Counted from the stretch's first letter, positions 8,526 to 17,012 are shown. The stretch: DNA of 64,000 nt from Pseudonocardia halophobica (GCF_027922425.1 NZ_BSFQ01000016.1:87523-151522), one strand, 5' to 3'. Made by a program: numbers and translations. The notes: a model not told the origin generated them from the sequence alone.

Positions 8526-9878
8526 TCAGCCCGCCTTCGCCGGTGACGTGTCCAGCGGCACGTGCTGCCCCCGCACCACGCCGAGCGCGACGGCCTGGCG
8601 GGGGAGCACGGCGTCGAGCAGCCAGTCCGTGGCGACCCGGATCCGGTTGCCCGGCATGGAGAGCAGGTGGTAGCCGCGGGTGACCGCGGTCGCGGGCAGC
8701 CCGGACAGCGGCACGCCGAGCGGGTTCGCCGCCGCGTCCACGCCGCCCAGCTCGACCACGAACCCGAGGTCGCTGTGCTTGTAGGCCCGCGGCGCGCCGT
8801 GGCCCAGCGACGCGGCCACGTTGCGGGCGGCGAGCGCGCCCTGCCGGGTGGCGTGCTGGGCGGTCATGGCGGTGGCCGAGCCGGGCCGCGTGACGTCCGG
8901 GACGGCGGCCGCGTCGCCGCAGGCCACGATGTCCGGGTGCCCGGCCACGGCCAGGTCCGTCCCGACGACGAGCCGGCCGCGCTCGGCCGGCAGGCCCAGG
9001 TCCTCGACGATCGGGTCGGGCCGCACCCCCACGCACCAGATGAGGGTGTGGGTCGGCACCTCCTCGTCGGAGTCGGTGAGGCGCACGCACTTCGGCAGCG
9101 CCTCGGCCACGGACTGGCCCATGCGGACCTCGACGCCCCGTTCGCGCAGCACCGCGTCCGCCGTGTGCGAGAGCCGCTCGTCGAGCTCGGGCAGCACCCG
9201 CTTCGCGATGTCGAGCAGCATCCAGCGCACCGGGACGTCCCGCAGCGACGGGTGGTCCTTCGCCAGCTGCGCGGTGAACGACGCGCCCTGCGCGGCCACC
9301 TCGGTGCCGGTGTAGCCGGCCCCGACCACCACGAACGTGCAGCGCGACGCCTTCTCGGCCGGGTCGCTCGCGGTGGCCGCCAGCTCGATCTGCCGGGTCA
9401 TGTGGTCGCGCAGGTAGAGGGCCTCGGGCAGCCCGCGGAAGCCGTGCGCGTACTCCGCGACGCCCGGCACCGGCAGCAGCTTGTTGACGCTGCCGACCGC
9501 GAGGACGAGCCGGTCGTAGGACACCTGCCCGGTGCCGCCCTCCTGGTCGGTCCAGGTCACGGTGCGGGCGTCGACGTCGATGTGCTTCACCTCGCCGACC
9601 ACGATCTCCGCGCCGCGCAGCGACTGCACGAGCGGCACCGCGATCCTCCGCGGCTCGAGCGTGCCGACCGCGACCTCGGGCAGCAGCGGCAGGTAGAGGA
9701 AGTGGTCGTTCTGGTCGATCACGGTGATGCGGGCCCGGCCGCGCAGCCGGCGCAGCAGCCCCTTCGCGGCGGTGTGCCCGGCGAACCCGGCCCCGACCAC
9801 CACGACGTGCGGCAGGTTGTCGCCGGACCCCGGCGGCGGCTGCCTCCGGACCTTGCGCACCACGTCCGCGATCGCCAT
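8526..9878 (-). CDS. Type II NADH:quinone oxidoreductase (NDH-2-like FAD protein)
   Basis: Single-subunit, non-proton-pumping NADH dehydrogenase family member of 450 residues. Two Rossmann folds are visible: HVVVVGAGFAGHTAAKGLL for FAD (about 22-45) and CTFVVVGAGYTGTEVAAQGA for NADH (about 172-192). THTLIWCVGVRPDP and DIVACGDAAAVPDVTRPGSA are the usual FAD-contact block. AMTAQHATRQGALAARNV and a C-terminal membrane-binding region complete it. The start ATG 9878 is preceded by GGAGGAG. It is expected to sit on the inner face of the membrane and feed electrons to menaquinone. It could also be a related pyridine nucleotide-disulfide oxidoreductase, because the two redox Cys of that group are absent. 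Confidence 0.85.
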   Translation of the reverse strand: MAIADVVRKVRRQPPPGSGDNLPHVVVVGAGFAGHTAAKGLLRRLRGRARITVIDQNDHFLYLPLLPEVAVGTLEPRRIAVPLVQSLRGAEIVVGEVKHIDVDARTVTWTDQEGGTGQVSYDRLVLAVGSVNKLLPVPGVAEYAHGFRGLPEALYLRDHMTRQIELAATASDPAEKASRCTFVVVGAGYTGTEVAAQGASFTAQLAKDHPSLRDVPVRWMLLDIAKRVLPELDERLSHTADAVLRERGVEVRMGQSVAEALPKCVRLTDSDEEVPTHTLIWCVGVRPDPIVEDLGLPAERGRLVVGTDLAVAGHPDIVACGDAAAVPDVTRPGSATAMTAQHATRQGALAARNVAASLGHGAPRAYKHSDLGFVVELGGVDAAANPLGVPLSGLPATAVTRGYHLLSMPGNRIRVATDWLLDAVLPRQAVALGVVRGQHVPLDTSPAKAG

Positions 9879-9959
9879 CTGTGCTCCTCCGTCCGCCGTG
9901 TCCCCGATCACCTGACCCCTACCCGACCATCCCGGGTTCGACACGGCAAGCGGGTCCCG

Positions 9960-10358
9960 TCATCCGCCCGCGGCGCGGACCCCCTCGGCGAAGTGGACGT
10001 TCTCCATGATCCCGAGGACGTTGCCGAACGGGTCGACCACGGAGGCGGTGACGAAGCCGGGGCCGCGCTCGCGGACGTCGTCGTGCTCGGTGGCGCCGCG
10101 GGCGAGCAGGTCGTCGAGGGCGGCGGCGACGTCGTCGACGGCCCAGAAGGTGATCGATCCCGCGGGGGTACCGGTCGGGTGCGGGGCGTAGGCGGCGTTC
10201 ACGATCCCGAACTCGTCCTCGCGCGGGCCGAGGCGCCACTCGATGTACCCGCCCTCCACCACGAAGTAGGGCTCGGCGCCGAAGAGGTCCGAGTACCAGG
10301 CGCGCGCGGCGCCGAGGTCGGCGGCGAAGAAGTTCTGGGTGGCCATTCCCTGGAGCAT
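9960..10358 (-). CDS. VOC (glyoxalase/bleomycin resistance-like) family protein
   Basis: A 132-residue protein with the paired beta-alpha-beta-beta-beta fold of vicinal oxygen chelate proteins. The first module opens QNFFAADLGAARAWYSDLFG and the second GSITFWAVDDVAAALDDLLA, ending in VDPFGNVLGIMENVHF. Such proteins act as small lyases or dioxygenases or bind toxic compounds. No substrate can be assigned. ATG 10358 follows GAGGAGG. It is divergent from a WYL regulator, with a perfect palindrome between the two starts, so it is probably that regulator's target. Confidence 0.85.
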   Translation of the reverse strand: MLQGMATQNFFAADLGAARAWYSDLFGAEPYFVVEGGYIEWRLGPREDEFGIVNAAYAPHPTGTPAGSITFWAVDDVAAALDDLLARGATEHDDVRERGPGFVTASVVDPFGNVLGIMENVHFAEGVRAAGG

Positions 10359-10402
10359 GTCGTCCTCCTCGATCCGGTGTCCGGAGCGAGCATGCGCCCG
10401 GG

Positions 10403-10425
10403 AAGTGCTCACCGAATGAGCACTT
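10403..10425. promoter_or_regulatory. Palindromic operator between the VOC gene and the WYL regulator
   Basis: AAGTGCTCA (10403-10411) and TGAGCACTT (10417-10425) form a perfect 9-bp inverted repeat with a 5-bp spacer. It sits 44 bp upstream of the VOC start and about 20 bp ahead of the WYL start. This is the expected place for the WYL/HTH protein to repress itself and its divergent target. No experiment supports this here. Confidence 0.6.
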
Positions 10426-10445
10426 TCCGGAGGATACTTCCGGCC

Positions 10446-11387
10446 GTGCGTGCCGACCGACTCGTCGCGATCCTGCTGCTGATGCAGGCCCGCGGCCGCG
10501 TGACGGCCCGGCAGGTGGCCGAGGAGCTCGAGATCTCGGTCGCGACCGCCCGCCGGGACCTGGAGGCGCTCTCCGCCGCGGGCGTGCCGGTCTACCCGCA
10601 GCCCGGTCGCGGCGGCGGGTGGTCGCTGGTGGGCGGGGCGCGCACCGACCTGACCGGGCTGACGGCGGGGGAGGCCCGGGCGCTCTTCCTGCTCGCCGGC
10701 CCGGAGGCGCGGGCCGCGCCCGAGCTGCGCTCGGCGCTGCGGAAGCTCACCCGGGCCCTGCCCGAGACCTTCCGGGCCGAGGCGGAGGCGGCGGCCGGTG
10801 CCGTGCTCGTCGACCCGGCGCGGTGGGGCGAGCGGGAGGCGCCTCGCGACGCCCGGGTGGACCTGCTGCAGGAGGCGGTGGTGCGGCGGCGCAAGGTGCG
10901 GTTCGGCTACGGCGGGCGGGAGCGGCTCGTCGACCCGTGGGGCCTCGTCGACAAGTCGGCGACCTGGTACCTGCTCGCCGGCACGGCCGACGGGCGCCGC
11001 ACCTTCCGCGTCGACCGGATCGCCGACGCCGAGCTCACCGACCTCGCCGCGGACCGGCCCGACGAGCTGTCCCTCACCGAGGCGTGGCGCGAGACCGTCG
11101 AGCTGCTGGAGCGCCGCCGCTCCTCGGCGACCGCCACGGTGCTGGTCGAGGCGCGGCTGGTCCCCGTGCTGCGCGACCGGTTCGGCCGCCACCTCGGCCC
11201 GGACGTCGCCGACGCCGGCGACGGCCGCGTGCGCGTCACGGTCACCGCGCACACCCCGGGCGCGCTGGCCGAGCAGCTGGCCGGGTGGGCGGGGTACGTG
11301 GAGGTGGAGTCCGACGGTGTGGACAACGTCGAGGTCCGTGCCGGGCTCGCGCGGATCGGGCGGCTGCTCGCCGAGCGGTACGGATGA
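10446..11387 (+). CDS. HTH and WYL-domain transcriptional regulator
   Basis: DNA-binding regulator of 313 residues. A DeoR-type winged helix occupies residues 1-55 (LVAILLLMQARGRVTARQVA, then ISVATARRDLEALSAAGVPV). The WYL domain follows at about 140-215 (VRFGYGGRERLVDPWGLVDK, WYLLAGTADGRRTFRVDRI), then a WCX-like C-terminal part. WYL domains are thought to sense ligands or nucleotides. GTG 10446 is preferred because these proteins usually begin M/V-R-A-D-R-L. An in-frame ATG at 10416 lies inside the palindrome. Its stop overlaps an ATG of the SRPBCC gene, suggesting co-expression, and the divergent VOC gene shares its upstream palindrome. Confidence 0.9.
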   Translation: MRADRLVAILLLMQARGRVTARQVAEELEISVATARRDLEALSAAGVPVYPQPGRGGGWSLVGGARTDLTGLTAGEARALFLLAGPEARAAPELRSALRKLTRALPETFRAEAEAAAGAVLVDPARWGEREAPRDARVDLLQEAVVRRRKVRFGYGGRERLVDPWGLVDKSATWYLLAGTADGRRTFRVDRIADAELTDLAADRPDELSLTEAWRETVELLERRRSSATATVLVEARLVPVLRDRFGRHLGPDVADAGDGRVRVTVTAHTPGALAEQLAGWAGYVEVESDGVDNVEVRAGLARIGRLLAERYG

Positions 11388-11407
11388 TCACCGTGCAGAG
11401 TGCGGGC

Positions 11408-11881
11408 ATGAGCGAGCGCATCGAGGTCTCCCGCACGGTCGACGCCGATCCGGGCGAGGTGTTCGCCGTGCTGCGCGACCCGCAGGGCCACGTCGACGTC
11501 GACGCGTCGGGGATGCTGATGGACGCGACCGGCGAGCCGGTCTCGGCGGTGGGGGACACCTTCGTGGTCCACATGGACCGCGAGGCCCTCGGCGACATCC
11601 CGGAGCTGGGGAAGTACGACGTCACGGTCTCGATCACCCGCTACGAGCAGGACCGCGAGATCGCCTGGACGATCGTCGGCGTGGCCCGGCCGCCGATCGG
11701 GCACGTCTACGGCTACCGTCTCGAGCCGGCCGACGGCGGCACCCGCGTGGTCCAGTACTACGACTGGTCCGACATCGCCCCGGAGTGGCGGGAGAAGGAC
11801 ATCTTCCCGATCGTCTCCGAGGCCTCGCTCAAGGCGACGCTGGGCATCCTCGACCGGACCGTCCGCCGCCGGCGGGTGTGA
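11408..11881 (+). CDS. SRPBCC (START-like) family protein
   Basis: A 157-residue single-domain protein of the SRPBCC/polyketide cyclase superfamily, which binds hydrophobic ligands in a deep pocket. It opens ERIEVSRTVDADPGEVFAVL, the standard first strand and helix, and has GHVYGYRLEPADGGTRVVQY in the central sheet and a long C-terminal helix. An ATG at 11384 is in frame and overlaps the stop of the WYL gene (ATGA), adding eight residues. Either start is possible, and coupling to the regulator favours the upstream one. The ligand is unknown. Confidence 0.8.
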   Translation: MSERIEVSRTVDADPGEVFAVLRDPQGHVDVDASGMLMDATGEPVSAVGDTFVVHMDREALGDIPELGKYDVTVSITRYEQDREIAWTIVGVARPPIGHVYGYRLEPADGGTRVVQYYDWSDIAPEWREKDIFPIVSEASLKATLGILDRTVRRRRV

Positions 11882-11964
11882 GCGCGCCCACCCGCCGAAA
11901 TACGGAGGCTCCTCCGCTCCTTGTGCGGGACGGCAGACTTGCCGATCCTCGAGAAGGTGGAGAC

Positions 11965-12789
11965 ATGAAGGTCTGGTTCGTCACCGGTTCGTCCCGCGGC
12001 TTCGGGCGCGAGTGGACGATCGCGGCGCTGGAGCGCGGCGACTCGGTCGCGGCCACCGCGCGCGACGCGTCCACGCTGGACGACCTGGTCGCGAAGTACG
12101 GCGACAGGATCCTGCCGCTGACGCTCGACGTCACCGACCGGGAGGCCGACTTCGCCGCCGTGGCGAAGGCGCACGAGCACTTCGGCCGGCTCGACGTCGT
12201 GGTGAACAACGCCGGGTACGGCCAGTTCGGGATGATCGAGGAGCTCTCCGAGCAGGAGGCCCGCGCGCAGATCGAGACGAACGTGTTCGGCGCCCTCTGG
12301 GTCACCCAGGCGGCGCTGCCGTACCTGCGCGCGCAGGGCTCGGGGCGCATCCTGCAGGTCAGTTCGATCGGCGGGATCTCGGCCTTCCCGAACATCGGGA
12401 TCTACAACGCGTCCAAGTGGGCCCTCGAGGGCTTCAGCCAGGCCCTCGCCCAGGAAGTCGCGGACTTCGGCGTGCACGTGACGCTGATCGAGCCGGGCGG
12501 GTTCGACACGGACTGGGGCGGCGCCTCGGCGAAGCACGCCACCCCGGACCCGGCCTACGACGAGTTCCGCGAGAAGGCCGCGGAGCAGCGTCGCCGGCGC
12601 ACGGCCGGGTCGGGCGACCCGGCGGCGTCGAGTGCCGCGGTGCTCAAGCTGGTCGACTCCGACAACCCGCCGCTGCGGGCCTTCTTCGGCGAGGCCCCGC
12701 TGGCCATCGCGGAGGCGGACTACGAGAGCCGGCTCGCCTCCTGGCGGGAGTACCAGCCGCTCGCGGTCGAGGCCGGCGGCCGGGCCTGA
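11965..12789 (+). CDS. SDR family oxidoreductase
   Basis: Classical short-chain dehydrogenase/reductase of 274 residues. The cofactor motif TGSSRGFGREW (TGxxxGxG) is at residues 7-17, VVVNNAGYGQ (NNAG) near 80, the catalytic Ser in ILQVSSIGGI near 135, and YNASK (YxxxK) near 150. An Arg right after TGSS favours NADP(H). GGTGGAG precedes the ATG. The C-terminal 50 residues resemble those of SDRs acting on lipophilic alcohols or ketones. The substrate is unknown. Confidence 0.88.
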   Translation: MKVWFVTGSSRGFGREWTIAALERGDSVAATARDASTLDDLVAKYGDRILPLTLDVTDREADFAAVAKAHEHFGRLDVVVNNAGYGQFGMIEELSEQEARAQIETNVFGALWVTQAALPYLRAQGSGRILQVSSIGGISAFPNIGIYNASKWALEGFSQALAQEVADFGVHVTLIEPGGFDTDWGGASAKHATPDPAYDEFREKAAEQRRRRTAGSGDPAASSAAVLKLVDSDNPPLRAFFGEAPLAIAEADYESRLASWREYQPLAVEAGGRA

Positions 12790-12814
12790 CGATCGCGGCG
12801 GACGTACGGCGATC

Positions 12815-13387
12815 TCAGGGCGGGGTGCCGTCGGCGCCCCGCCCCGGGCCCGTCCGCAGCTCGCGCAGGTTCCACCGGCCCGGCTCCCCGGCCAGCACGG
12901 CCACCGACAGCGGATCGACGTCGACGCGCCAGACCGCCGTCGCCGGGGAGCCGAGCGCGTGGGTCAGAGCGGCCCGCACGACCGCCGGGTCGACGACGGC
13001 GAGCAGCCCGCCCGGCCGGTTCGGCACCGCCCGCAGCCACCCGCCGATCCGCCCCACGAACGCGGCCATCGACTCGCCGCCGTGGGGCACGGCGTCGGGT
13101 TCGGTGAGCCAGCGGGTGAGACCGTCCGGGTCGGCGGCCGCGACGTCGTCGAGCGCCCGGCCGGCCCAGCTGCCGTGGTCGAGGCCGGTCAGGCCGGCGT
13201 CGACGGCGGCGGGCAGGCCCAGCGCGTCGGCCGTCTGCCGGCAGCGCAGCGAGGGCGCGCAGCGGACCTCCTCGTAGCGGGGGAGGGCCGGGACGGGGAG
13301 CTCGTCGGCCTCGAGCCCTTCGTCGTCGGCGAACCCGGACCGCCGGGTGGCCTCGGTGGCGGCGTGGGCCAGCAGCACGAGTCGCAC
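12815..13387 (-). CDS. Histidine phosphatase superfamily protein with altered RHG motif
   Basis: A 190-residue protein of the phosphoglycerate-mutase/histidine phosphatase fold. It begins RLVLLAHAATEATRRSGFAD, where the canonical L-V-R-H-G is L-L-A-H-A. The nucleophile His is kept but its Arg partner is Ala. Later family positions are visible in VRCAPSLRCRQTADALGLP, LTGLDHGSWAGRALDD and HGGESMAAFVGRIGGWL (the Glu-containing block). The second catalytic His may be in VDPAVVRAALTHALG, an atypical block. Similar 'AHA' variants are common in actinomycetes, so it may not be broken, but activity is uncertain. GTG start at 13387. Confidence 0.75.
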   Translation of the reverse strand: MRLVLLAHAATEATRRSGFADDEGLEADELPVPALPRYEEVRCAPSLRCRQTADALGLPAAVDAGLTGLDHGSWAGRALDDVAAADPDGLTRWLTEPDAVPHGGESMAAFVGRIGGWLRAVPNRPGGLLAVVDPAVVRAALTHALGSPATAVWRVDVDPLSVAVLAGEPGRWNLRELRTGPGRGADGTPP

Positions 13388-13483
13388 GGGTTCCAGTGTG
13401 GACCGACGCGTGCGGCGGCGCCCTCCGGGGGCGCTACAGTGCCGCATCCGCGGCCGTCCGGCCCGCGGGGCGCGAGGGGACCG

Positions 13484-13854
13484 GTGGACACGCCCGCGGA
13501 GCTGGTCGCCCAGCTGCGCGAGACCGCCCGCTCGGCACGCAGCCGCCGGACCCGCTGGTGGACATGCTCGTCCACGGCCAGGACATCGCGCGCCCGCTCG
13601 GCCGCCCGCGCGAGATGCCCGCGCCGGCGGTGGCCGCGGCCCTCGACCACGCCTGGGGCAGCTCGTTCTACGGCGCCCGGAAGCGGTTCGCCGGCCTGCG
13701 TCTGCGCGCCACCGACCCCGACTGGTCCGCGGGCGAGGGGGAGGAGGTCCGCGGGCCCGCAGCCGACCTGCTGCTGCTCGCCACCGGCCGCCCCGCCGGT
13801 CTCGACGCCCTCGACGGCCCGGGCGTGACGCAGGCCGCCGCACGCGTGGGTTGA
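13484..13854 (+). pseudogene. Truncated, frameshifted maleylpyruvate isomerase/DinB-like (mycothiol-dependent) gene
   Basis: Two frames together read as the C-terminal half of a mycothiol-dependent maleylpyruvate isomerase family protein. DTPAELVAQLRETARSA starts after GTG 13484. The homology then moves to another frame near 13525 with PPDPLVDMLVHGQDIARPLG, followed by GARKRFAGLRLRATDPDWSA and VRGPAADLLLLATGRP to the stop at 13854. The metal-binding N-terminal DinB domain (about 80-100 residues) is absent upstream. A sequencing error could explain the frameshift, but not the missing N-terminus. Confidence 0.65.
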
Positions 13855-13880
13855 GGCCGTTCCTGGCGTAGCGTGATCGC

Positions 13881-14996
13881 GTGCTGACGCGAGGCGCGGT
13901 GCTGCGCGAGGTCCCGGGCAGGTTCGAGGTCGTCGAGCTGGAGGTCGACGACCCGAGGCAAGGGGAGATCCGGGTCAAGATGGTCGCGAGCGGGCTCTGC
14001 CACTCGGACGACCACCACGCCACGGGGGACCAGAAGGTCGGGATCCTGCCGTTCGCCGGCGGGCACGAGGGGTCCGGGATCGTCGAGGCCGTCGGCCCCG
14101 GGACCACCGGGTTCGCCGAGGGCGACCACGTCGTGTTCTCGTTCCTGCCCGCGTGCGGCCGCTGCCGCTGGTGCGCGCACGGCATGCAGAACCTCTGCGA
14201 CCTCGGGGCCTCGCTGGCGACGAACGCGCGCTGGGAGGACCCGACGTCGTTCCGGCTCGCCCTCGACGGCGAGCCGGTCGGGCAGATGTGCGGGCTGTCC
14301 ACCTTCTGCGAGTACACGACCGTCTCCACGGCGTCGGCGGTGAAGGTCGACCCGTCGATCCCGCTGGAGATCGCCTGCCTGACCGGCTGCGGCGTGGGCA
14401 CCGGGTGGGGTGCGGCCGTCAACTCGGCCGAGGTGCGGCCCGGCCAGGTCGTGATCGTGATGGGCATCGGCGGGATCGGGATCAACGCGGTGCAGGGCGC
14501 GGCGCACGCCGGCGCGTCCGCGGTGATCGCCGTCGACCCGGTCGCGTTCAAACGGGAGTCGGCGCTCGGCCTCGGCGCGACGCACGCCGTCGAGGACATC
14601 CGCGAGGCCACGGAGATCGGCCGCTCGCTGACCAACGGCCAGGGGGCGGACGCGTCGATCGTCTGCGTCGGGGTGACGAAGGGCGCCCATGTCGGGCAGG
14701 CGCTGCGGGCGGTGCGCAAGGGCGGGACGTGCGTGGTCGTCGGGCTGGGCGACGTGCGCACCCACGAGGGCGACATCCCGCTGATGGAGCTGACGCTCTA
14801 CCAGAAGCGGCTGCAGGGCTCGCTGTTCGGCGCCAGCGCCCCGACCGCGGACATCCCGGCGCAGCTGGAGCTGTACCGGCAGGGCGCGCTCAAGCTCGAC
14901 GAGCTGATCACCACCCGGTACACCCTCGACGAGGTCGCCACCGGCTTCGACGACATGCACGCCGGCCGCAACCTGCGGGGCGTGATCGTCTTCTGA
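13881..14996 (+). CDS. NDMA-dependent alcohol dehydrogenase family protein (zinc MDR)
   Basis: Medium-chain zinc alcohol dehydrogenase, 371 residues, GTG start. Catalytic zinc ligands are Cys in GLCHSDDHHATGD (about residue 39) and the GGHEGSG His. The structural zinc loop is CGRCRWCAHGMQNLC (about 92-106). The nucleotide fold is VVIVMGIGGIGINAVQGAAHA near 195. The C-terminal end with YRQGALKLDELITTRYTLDE and NLRGVIVF matches the actinobacterial subgroup that holds its nicotinamide tightly and is assayed with N,N-dimethyl-4-nitrosoaniline. The physiological electron acceptor is unknown, though mycofactocin-linked use is known in relatives. No mft genes are nearby. Confidence 0.85.
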   Translation: MLTRGAVLREVPGRFEVVELEVDDPRQGEIRVKMVASGLCHSDDHHATGDQKVGILPFAGGHEGSGIVEAVGPGTTGFAEGDHVVFSFLPACGRCRWCAHGMQNLCDLGASLATNARWEDPTSFRLALDGEPVGQMCGLSTFCEYTTVSTASAVKVDPSIPLEIACLTGCGVGTGWGAAVNSAEVRPGQVVIVMGIGGIGINAVQGAAHAGASAVIAVDPVAFKRESALGLGATHAVEDIREATEIGRSLTNGQGADASIVCVGVTKGAHVGQALRAVRKGGTCVVVGLGDVRTHEGDIPLMELTLYQKRLQGSLFGASAPTADIPAQLELYRQGALKLDELITTRYTLDEVATGFDDMHAGRNLRGVIVF

Positions 14997-15024
14997 ACCG
15001 GGCCGCGGCCGGACGGGCCGCGGG

Positions 15025-15663
15025 TCAGGCCGCGGCGGGCAGGCCCGTCGCCTCGGCCATCCCGTCGAGCATCGCGATGTTCAGCTCGAATGCCCGGACC
15101 GCCTCGTCGGCCACCCGGCGCTGCTCGATCTCGTCCCACGGGGCGCCGTCGAGCAGCGCGCGGTAGCGGACGCGGAACTTCGACGGGCTGCCCAGCGCGG
15201 AGAAGTCGTAGAACAGCGCGCCGGGCCCGGTCACGCCGTAGGTGCGCTCCAGGAGCTTGCCGACGACCTGGCCGCCGGCGAGATCGCCCAGGTAGCGGGT
15301 GTAGTGGTGGGCCACGAAGACCGGCGCGTCGGTGGCCGCCTCGCGCAGCCGGGCCACGTAGGCCGCGGTCGCGGGCAGCACCCGGGGCGCGTCGACGGAC
15401 CCGCCGAGGGCCTCGACGTCCCGCCGCAGCGCGGGCAGCCGGCGCAGCTCGTCGATCACGAAGGGCCCGGCGGCGGGGTCGGCGGCCAGCGCGTCGCCCG
15501 CGGCCTCGAGGGCGCCGTAGACCGCGAGGTACTGCTCGGCGAGCAGCGTGTACGCCGACAGGGGGAGGCGCCCGTCGAGCAGGGCGGCCATGTAGGTGGA
15601 GTGGTGGGCGCGCTCGTGGACCTCGGCCGTGGCCCGGCGCAGGCCGGTGGAGAGCTCGCCCAT
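15025..15663 (-). CDS. Biliverdin-producing heme oxygenase
   Basis: Cleaves heme to biliverdin, CO and iron in the cytoplasm (212 residues; HmuO/HO-1 family). The proximal heme ligand lies in TAEVHERAHHSTYM (His about 16). The distal helix is YLGDLAGGQVVGKLLERTYG, matching the family's GDLSGGQ motif, with HHYTRYLGD before it. GGAGGAAC sits ahead of ATG 15663. An IdeR/DtxR-type iron box lies 64 bp upstream, overlapping the end of the co-directional TetR gene. Iron starvation is therefore the likely inducer, as for hmuO in Corynebacterium diphtheriae. No heme importer is adjacent. Confidence 0.92.
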   Translation of the reverse strand: MGELSTGLRRATAEVHERAHHSTYMAALLDGRLPLSAYTLLAEQYLAVYGALEAAGDALAADPAAGPFVIDELRRLPALRRDVEALGGSVDAPRVLPATAAYVARLREAATDAPVFVAHHYTRYLGDLAGGQVVGKLLERTYGVTGPGALFYDFSALGSPSKFRVRYRALLDGAPWDEIEQRRVADEAVRAFELNIAMLDGMAEATGLPAAA

Positions 15664-15726
15664 GGGTGTTCCTCCCGCAATCTTCCTGACGCCGTGTCAG
15701 AAAAGATGCTAGAGCACCCGGCGGAC

Positions 15727-15745
15727 TGAGGCTAGCCTAAATTCG
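15727..15745. promoter_or_regulatory. IdeR/DtxR-type iron box upstream of heme oxygenase
   Basis: TGAGGCTAGCCTAAATTCG matches the DtxR/IdeR consensus TTAGGTTAGGCTAACCTAA at 12 of 19 positions, best in the left half. Its core TTAGGCTAGCCT is a clear partial palindrome. It overlaps the TetR stop codon and lies 64 bp upstream of the heme oxygenase ATG. Iron-loaded IdeR binding would repress heme iron release when iron is plentiful. Confidence 0.65.
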
Positions 15746-16334
15746 AGGGTCGGACCATGCCCAGCACGATCCGCACGGCCGCCTCGACCGAGCCCGCCAG
15801 CTCCTCCGGCGGCACGTCGACGATCTGCCGGGCGGACAGCGCCGCGCCGATCATCGCCACGAGGACGGCCGGGTCCTCGGCGGCCATCTCGCCCGACTCG
15901 ATCCCCTCCCGCACGATCCGCGCCAGCCGGTCGCCGATCGGGTCCGCGTGCGCCGCGATCCGCCGGTACGCCTCGGGATCCAGGGTCCCGGCCAGGCCCT
16001 GGCCCGGGGGGAGGTGGAACTCCGCCAGCCGGTGCAGCTGCAGGCGCGCGAAGACGGCGAGCCGATCGGTGGGTGTGGCCGCGGCGGCCAGCGCCGACTC
16101 GAGGTCGGCGACGTACCGGTCCGCCTCGTGCTCCACGAACGCGACGAGCAGCGCCTGGCGGTCCGGGAAGTGGTTGTAGATCGACGTCCGGCCCACCCCG
16201 GCCGCGGCGGCGACGCCGGCCAGCGTGACGGCGTCGAAGCCCCGCTCGTAGAGCAGCTCGCGCAGCGCCGCGAACACGCGGGCCCGCACCTCGTCGCGGT
16301 GGGCGGCGAGCGACCCCCCGAGCACCTTCGGCAC
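15732..16334 (-). CDS. TetR family transcriptional regulator
   Basis: A 200-residue one-component repressor. The N-terminal HTH spans about residues 15-60 (VFAALRELLYERGFDAVTLA, then AAAAGVGRTSIYNHFPDRQA), the standard TetR signature. The rest is a helical ligand-binding domain rich in Ala/Leu with AVFARLQLHRLAEFHLPPGQ. GTG start at 16334. It precedes the heme oxygenase on the same strand, 68 bp apart. It may regulate itself or the divergent STAS side. Its effector is unknown. Confidence 0.9.
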   Translation of the reverse strand: MPKVLGGSLAAHRDEVRARVFAALRELLYERGFDAVTLAGVAAAAGVGRTSIYNHFPDRQALLVAFVEHEADRYVADLESALAAAATPTDRLAVFARLQLHRLAEFHLPPGQGLAGTLDPEAYRRIAAHADPIGDRLARIVREGIESGEMAAEDPAVLVAMIGAALSARQIVDVPPEELAGSVEAAVRIVLGMVRPSNLG

Positions 16335-16521
16335 GCCGGCCTCCTCCCGCCGTCGCCGTCCAGCGTAGAGCCGGTGCGCCGACCGGGCACGGGTGTCACG
16401 TGTAGCTCGCCCCGACGTCGATCAAACGTGGTGATCGCGTCACCCACCCGTCGGTTGACCCCTCGCTGACCTGGCGGGAAGGTGAGGCCCGGCGGTGTGA
16501 CGGCACGAGGAGGCCATCGGC

Positions 16522-16890
16522 GTGACGCGGGCACTGGAACGATCGCCCAGCTCCTTCACGGCGGAGAGCCGGACCCTGGACCACGGGGTGGTCGCGCTCC
16601 GGCTCGTCGGCGAGCTCGACGCGGACTCCGCGGCGCGGCTGCACGACGCCCTGCACGCGGCCGCGGTCGGCGCCCGCGCGATGGTGGTGGACCTGTCGGA
16701 GGTCACCTACCTCGGCTCGGTCGGCGTCAGCGCGCTGCTCGGCGTCTACACCCGCTCCGGTGGCCGGGTCCACCTGGCCGGGCTGCACGCGCACCCGGGC
16801 GTGAGCCGGGTCGCGGTGCTGCTCGGGCTGGACCGGCACTTCGTGGTGCACCGGGACGTCACGGCGTTCCTGGCGGCGATGCGCGGCTGA
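16522..16890 (+). CDS. STAS-domain anti-sigma factor antagonist
   Basis: A 122-residue RsbV/SpoIIAA-like protein. Unphosphorylated, such proteins pull an anti-sigma kinase off its sigma factor. The core GVVALRLVGELDADSAARLH is followed by MVVDLSEVTYLGSVGVSALL. The Ser of LGSVG is the usual phosphorylation site (about residue 65). GAGGAGG lies 9 bp ahead of GTG 16522. There is no cognate kinase next to it. The sigma factor at the left edge belongs to the class controlled in this way, but pairing is speculative. Confidence 0.88.
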   Translation: MTRALERSPSSFTAESRTLDHGVVALRLVGELDADSAARLHDALHAAAVGARAMVVDLSEVTYLGSVGVSALLGVYTRSGGRVHLAGLHAHPGVSRVAVLLGLDRHFVVHRDVTAFLAAMRG

Positions 16891-17012
16891 GGGCGCCTCG
16901 GCGTCCTCGGCAAGGTTCGCGAGCACGTTCTCGACGACCGCCTGCGGCCCGATGGAGGGCCCGCCGCGCCAGCACGGCGAGTGCTCGGCCCCGGGACTGC
17001 GATGCTGGCCGC

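Noticed and set aside
7279..9090. 603-codon minus-strand frame spanning YihY and NADH dehydrogenase genes
   Set aside because: Arg/Gly-rich shadow. Both genuine genes lie in other frames with clear motifs and ribosome sites.
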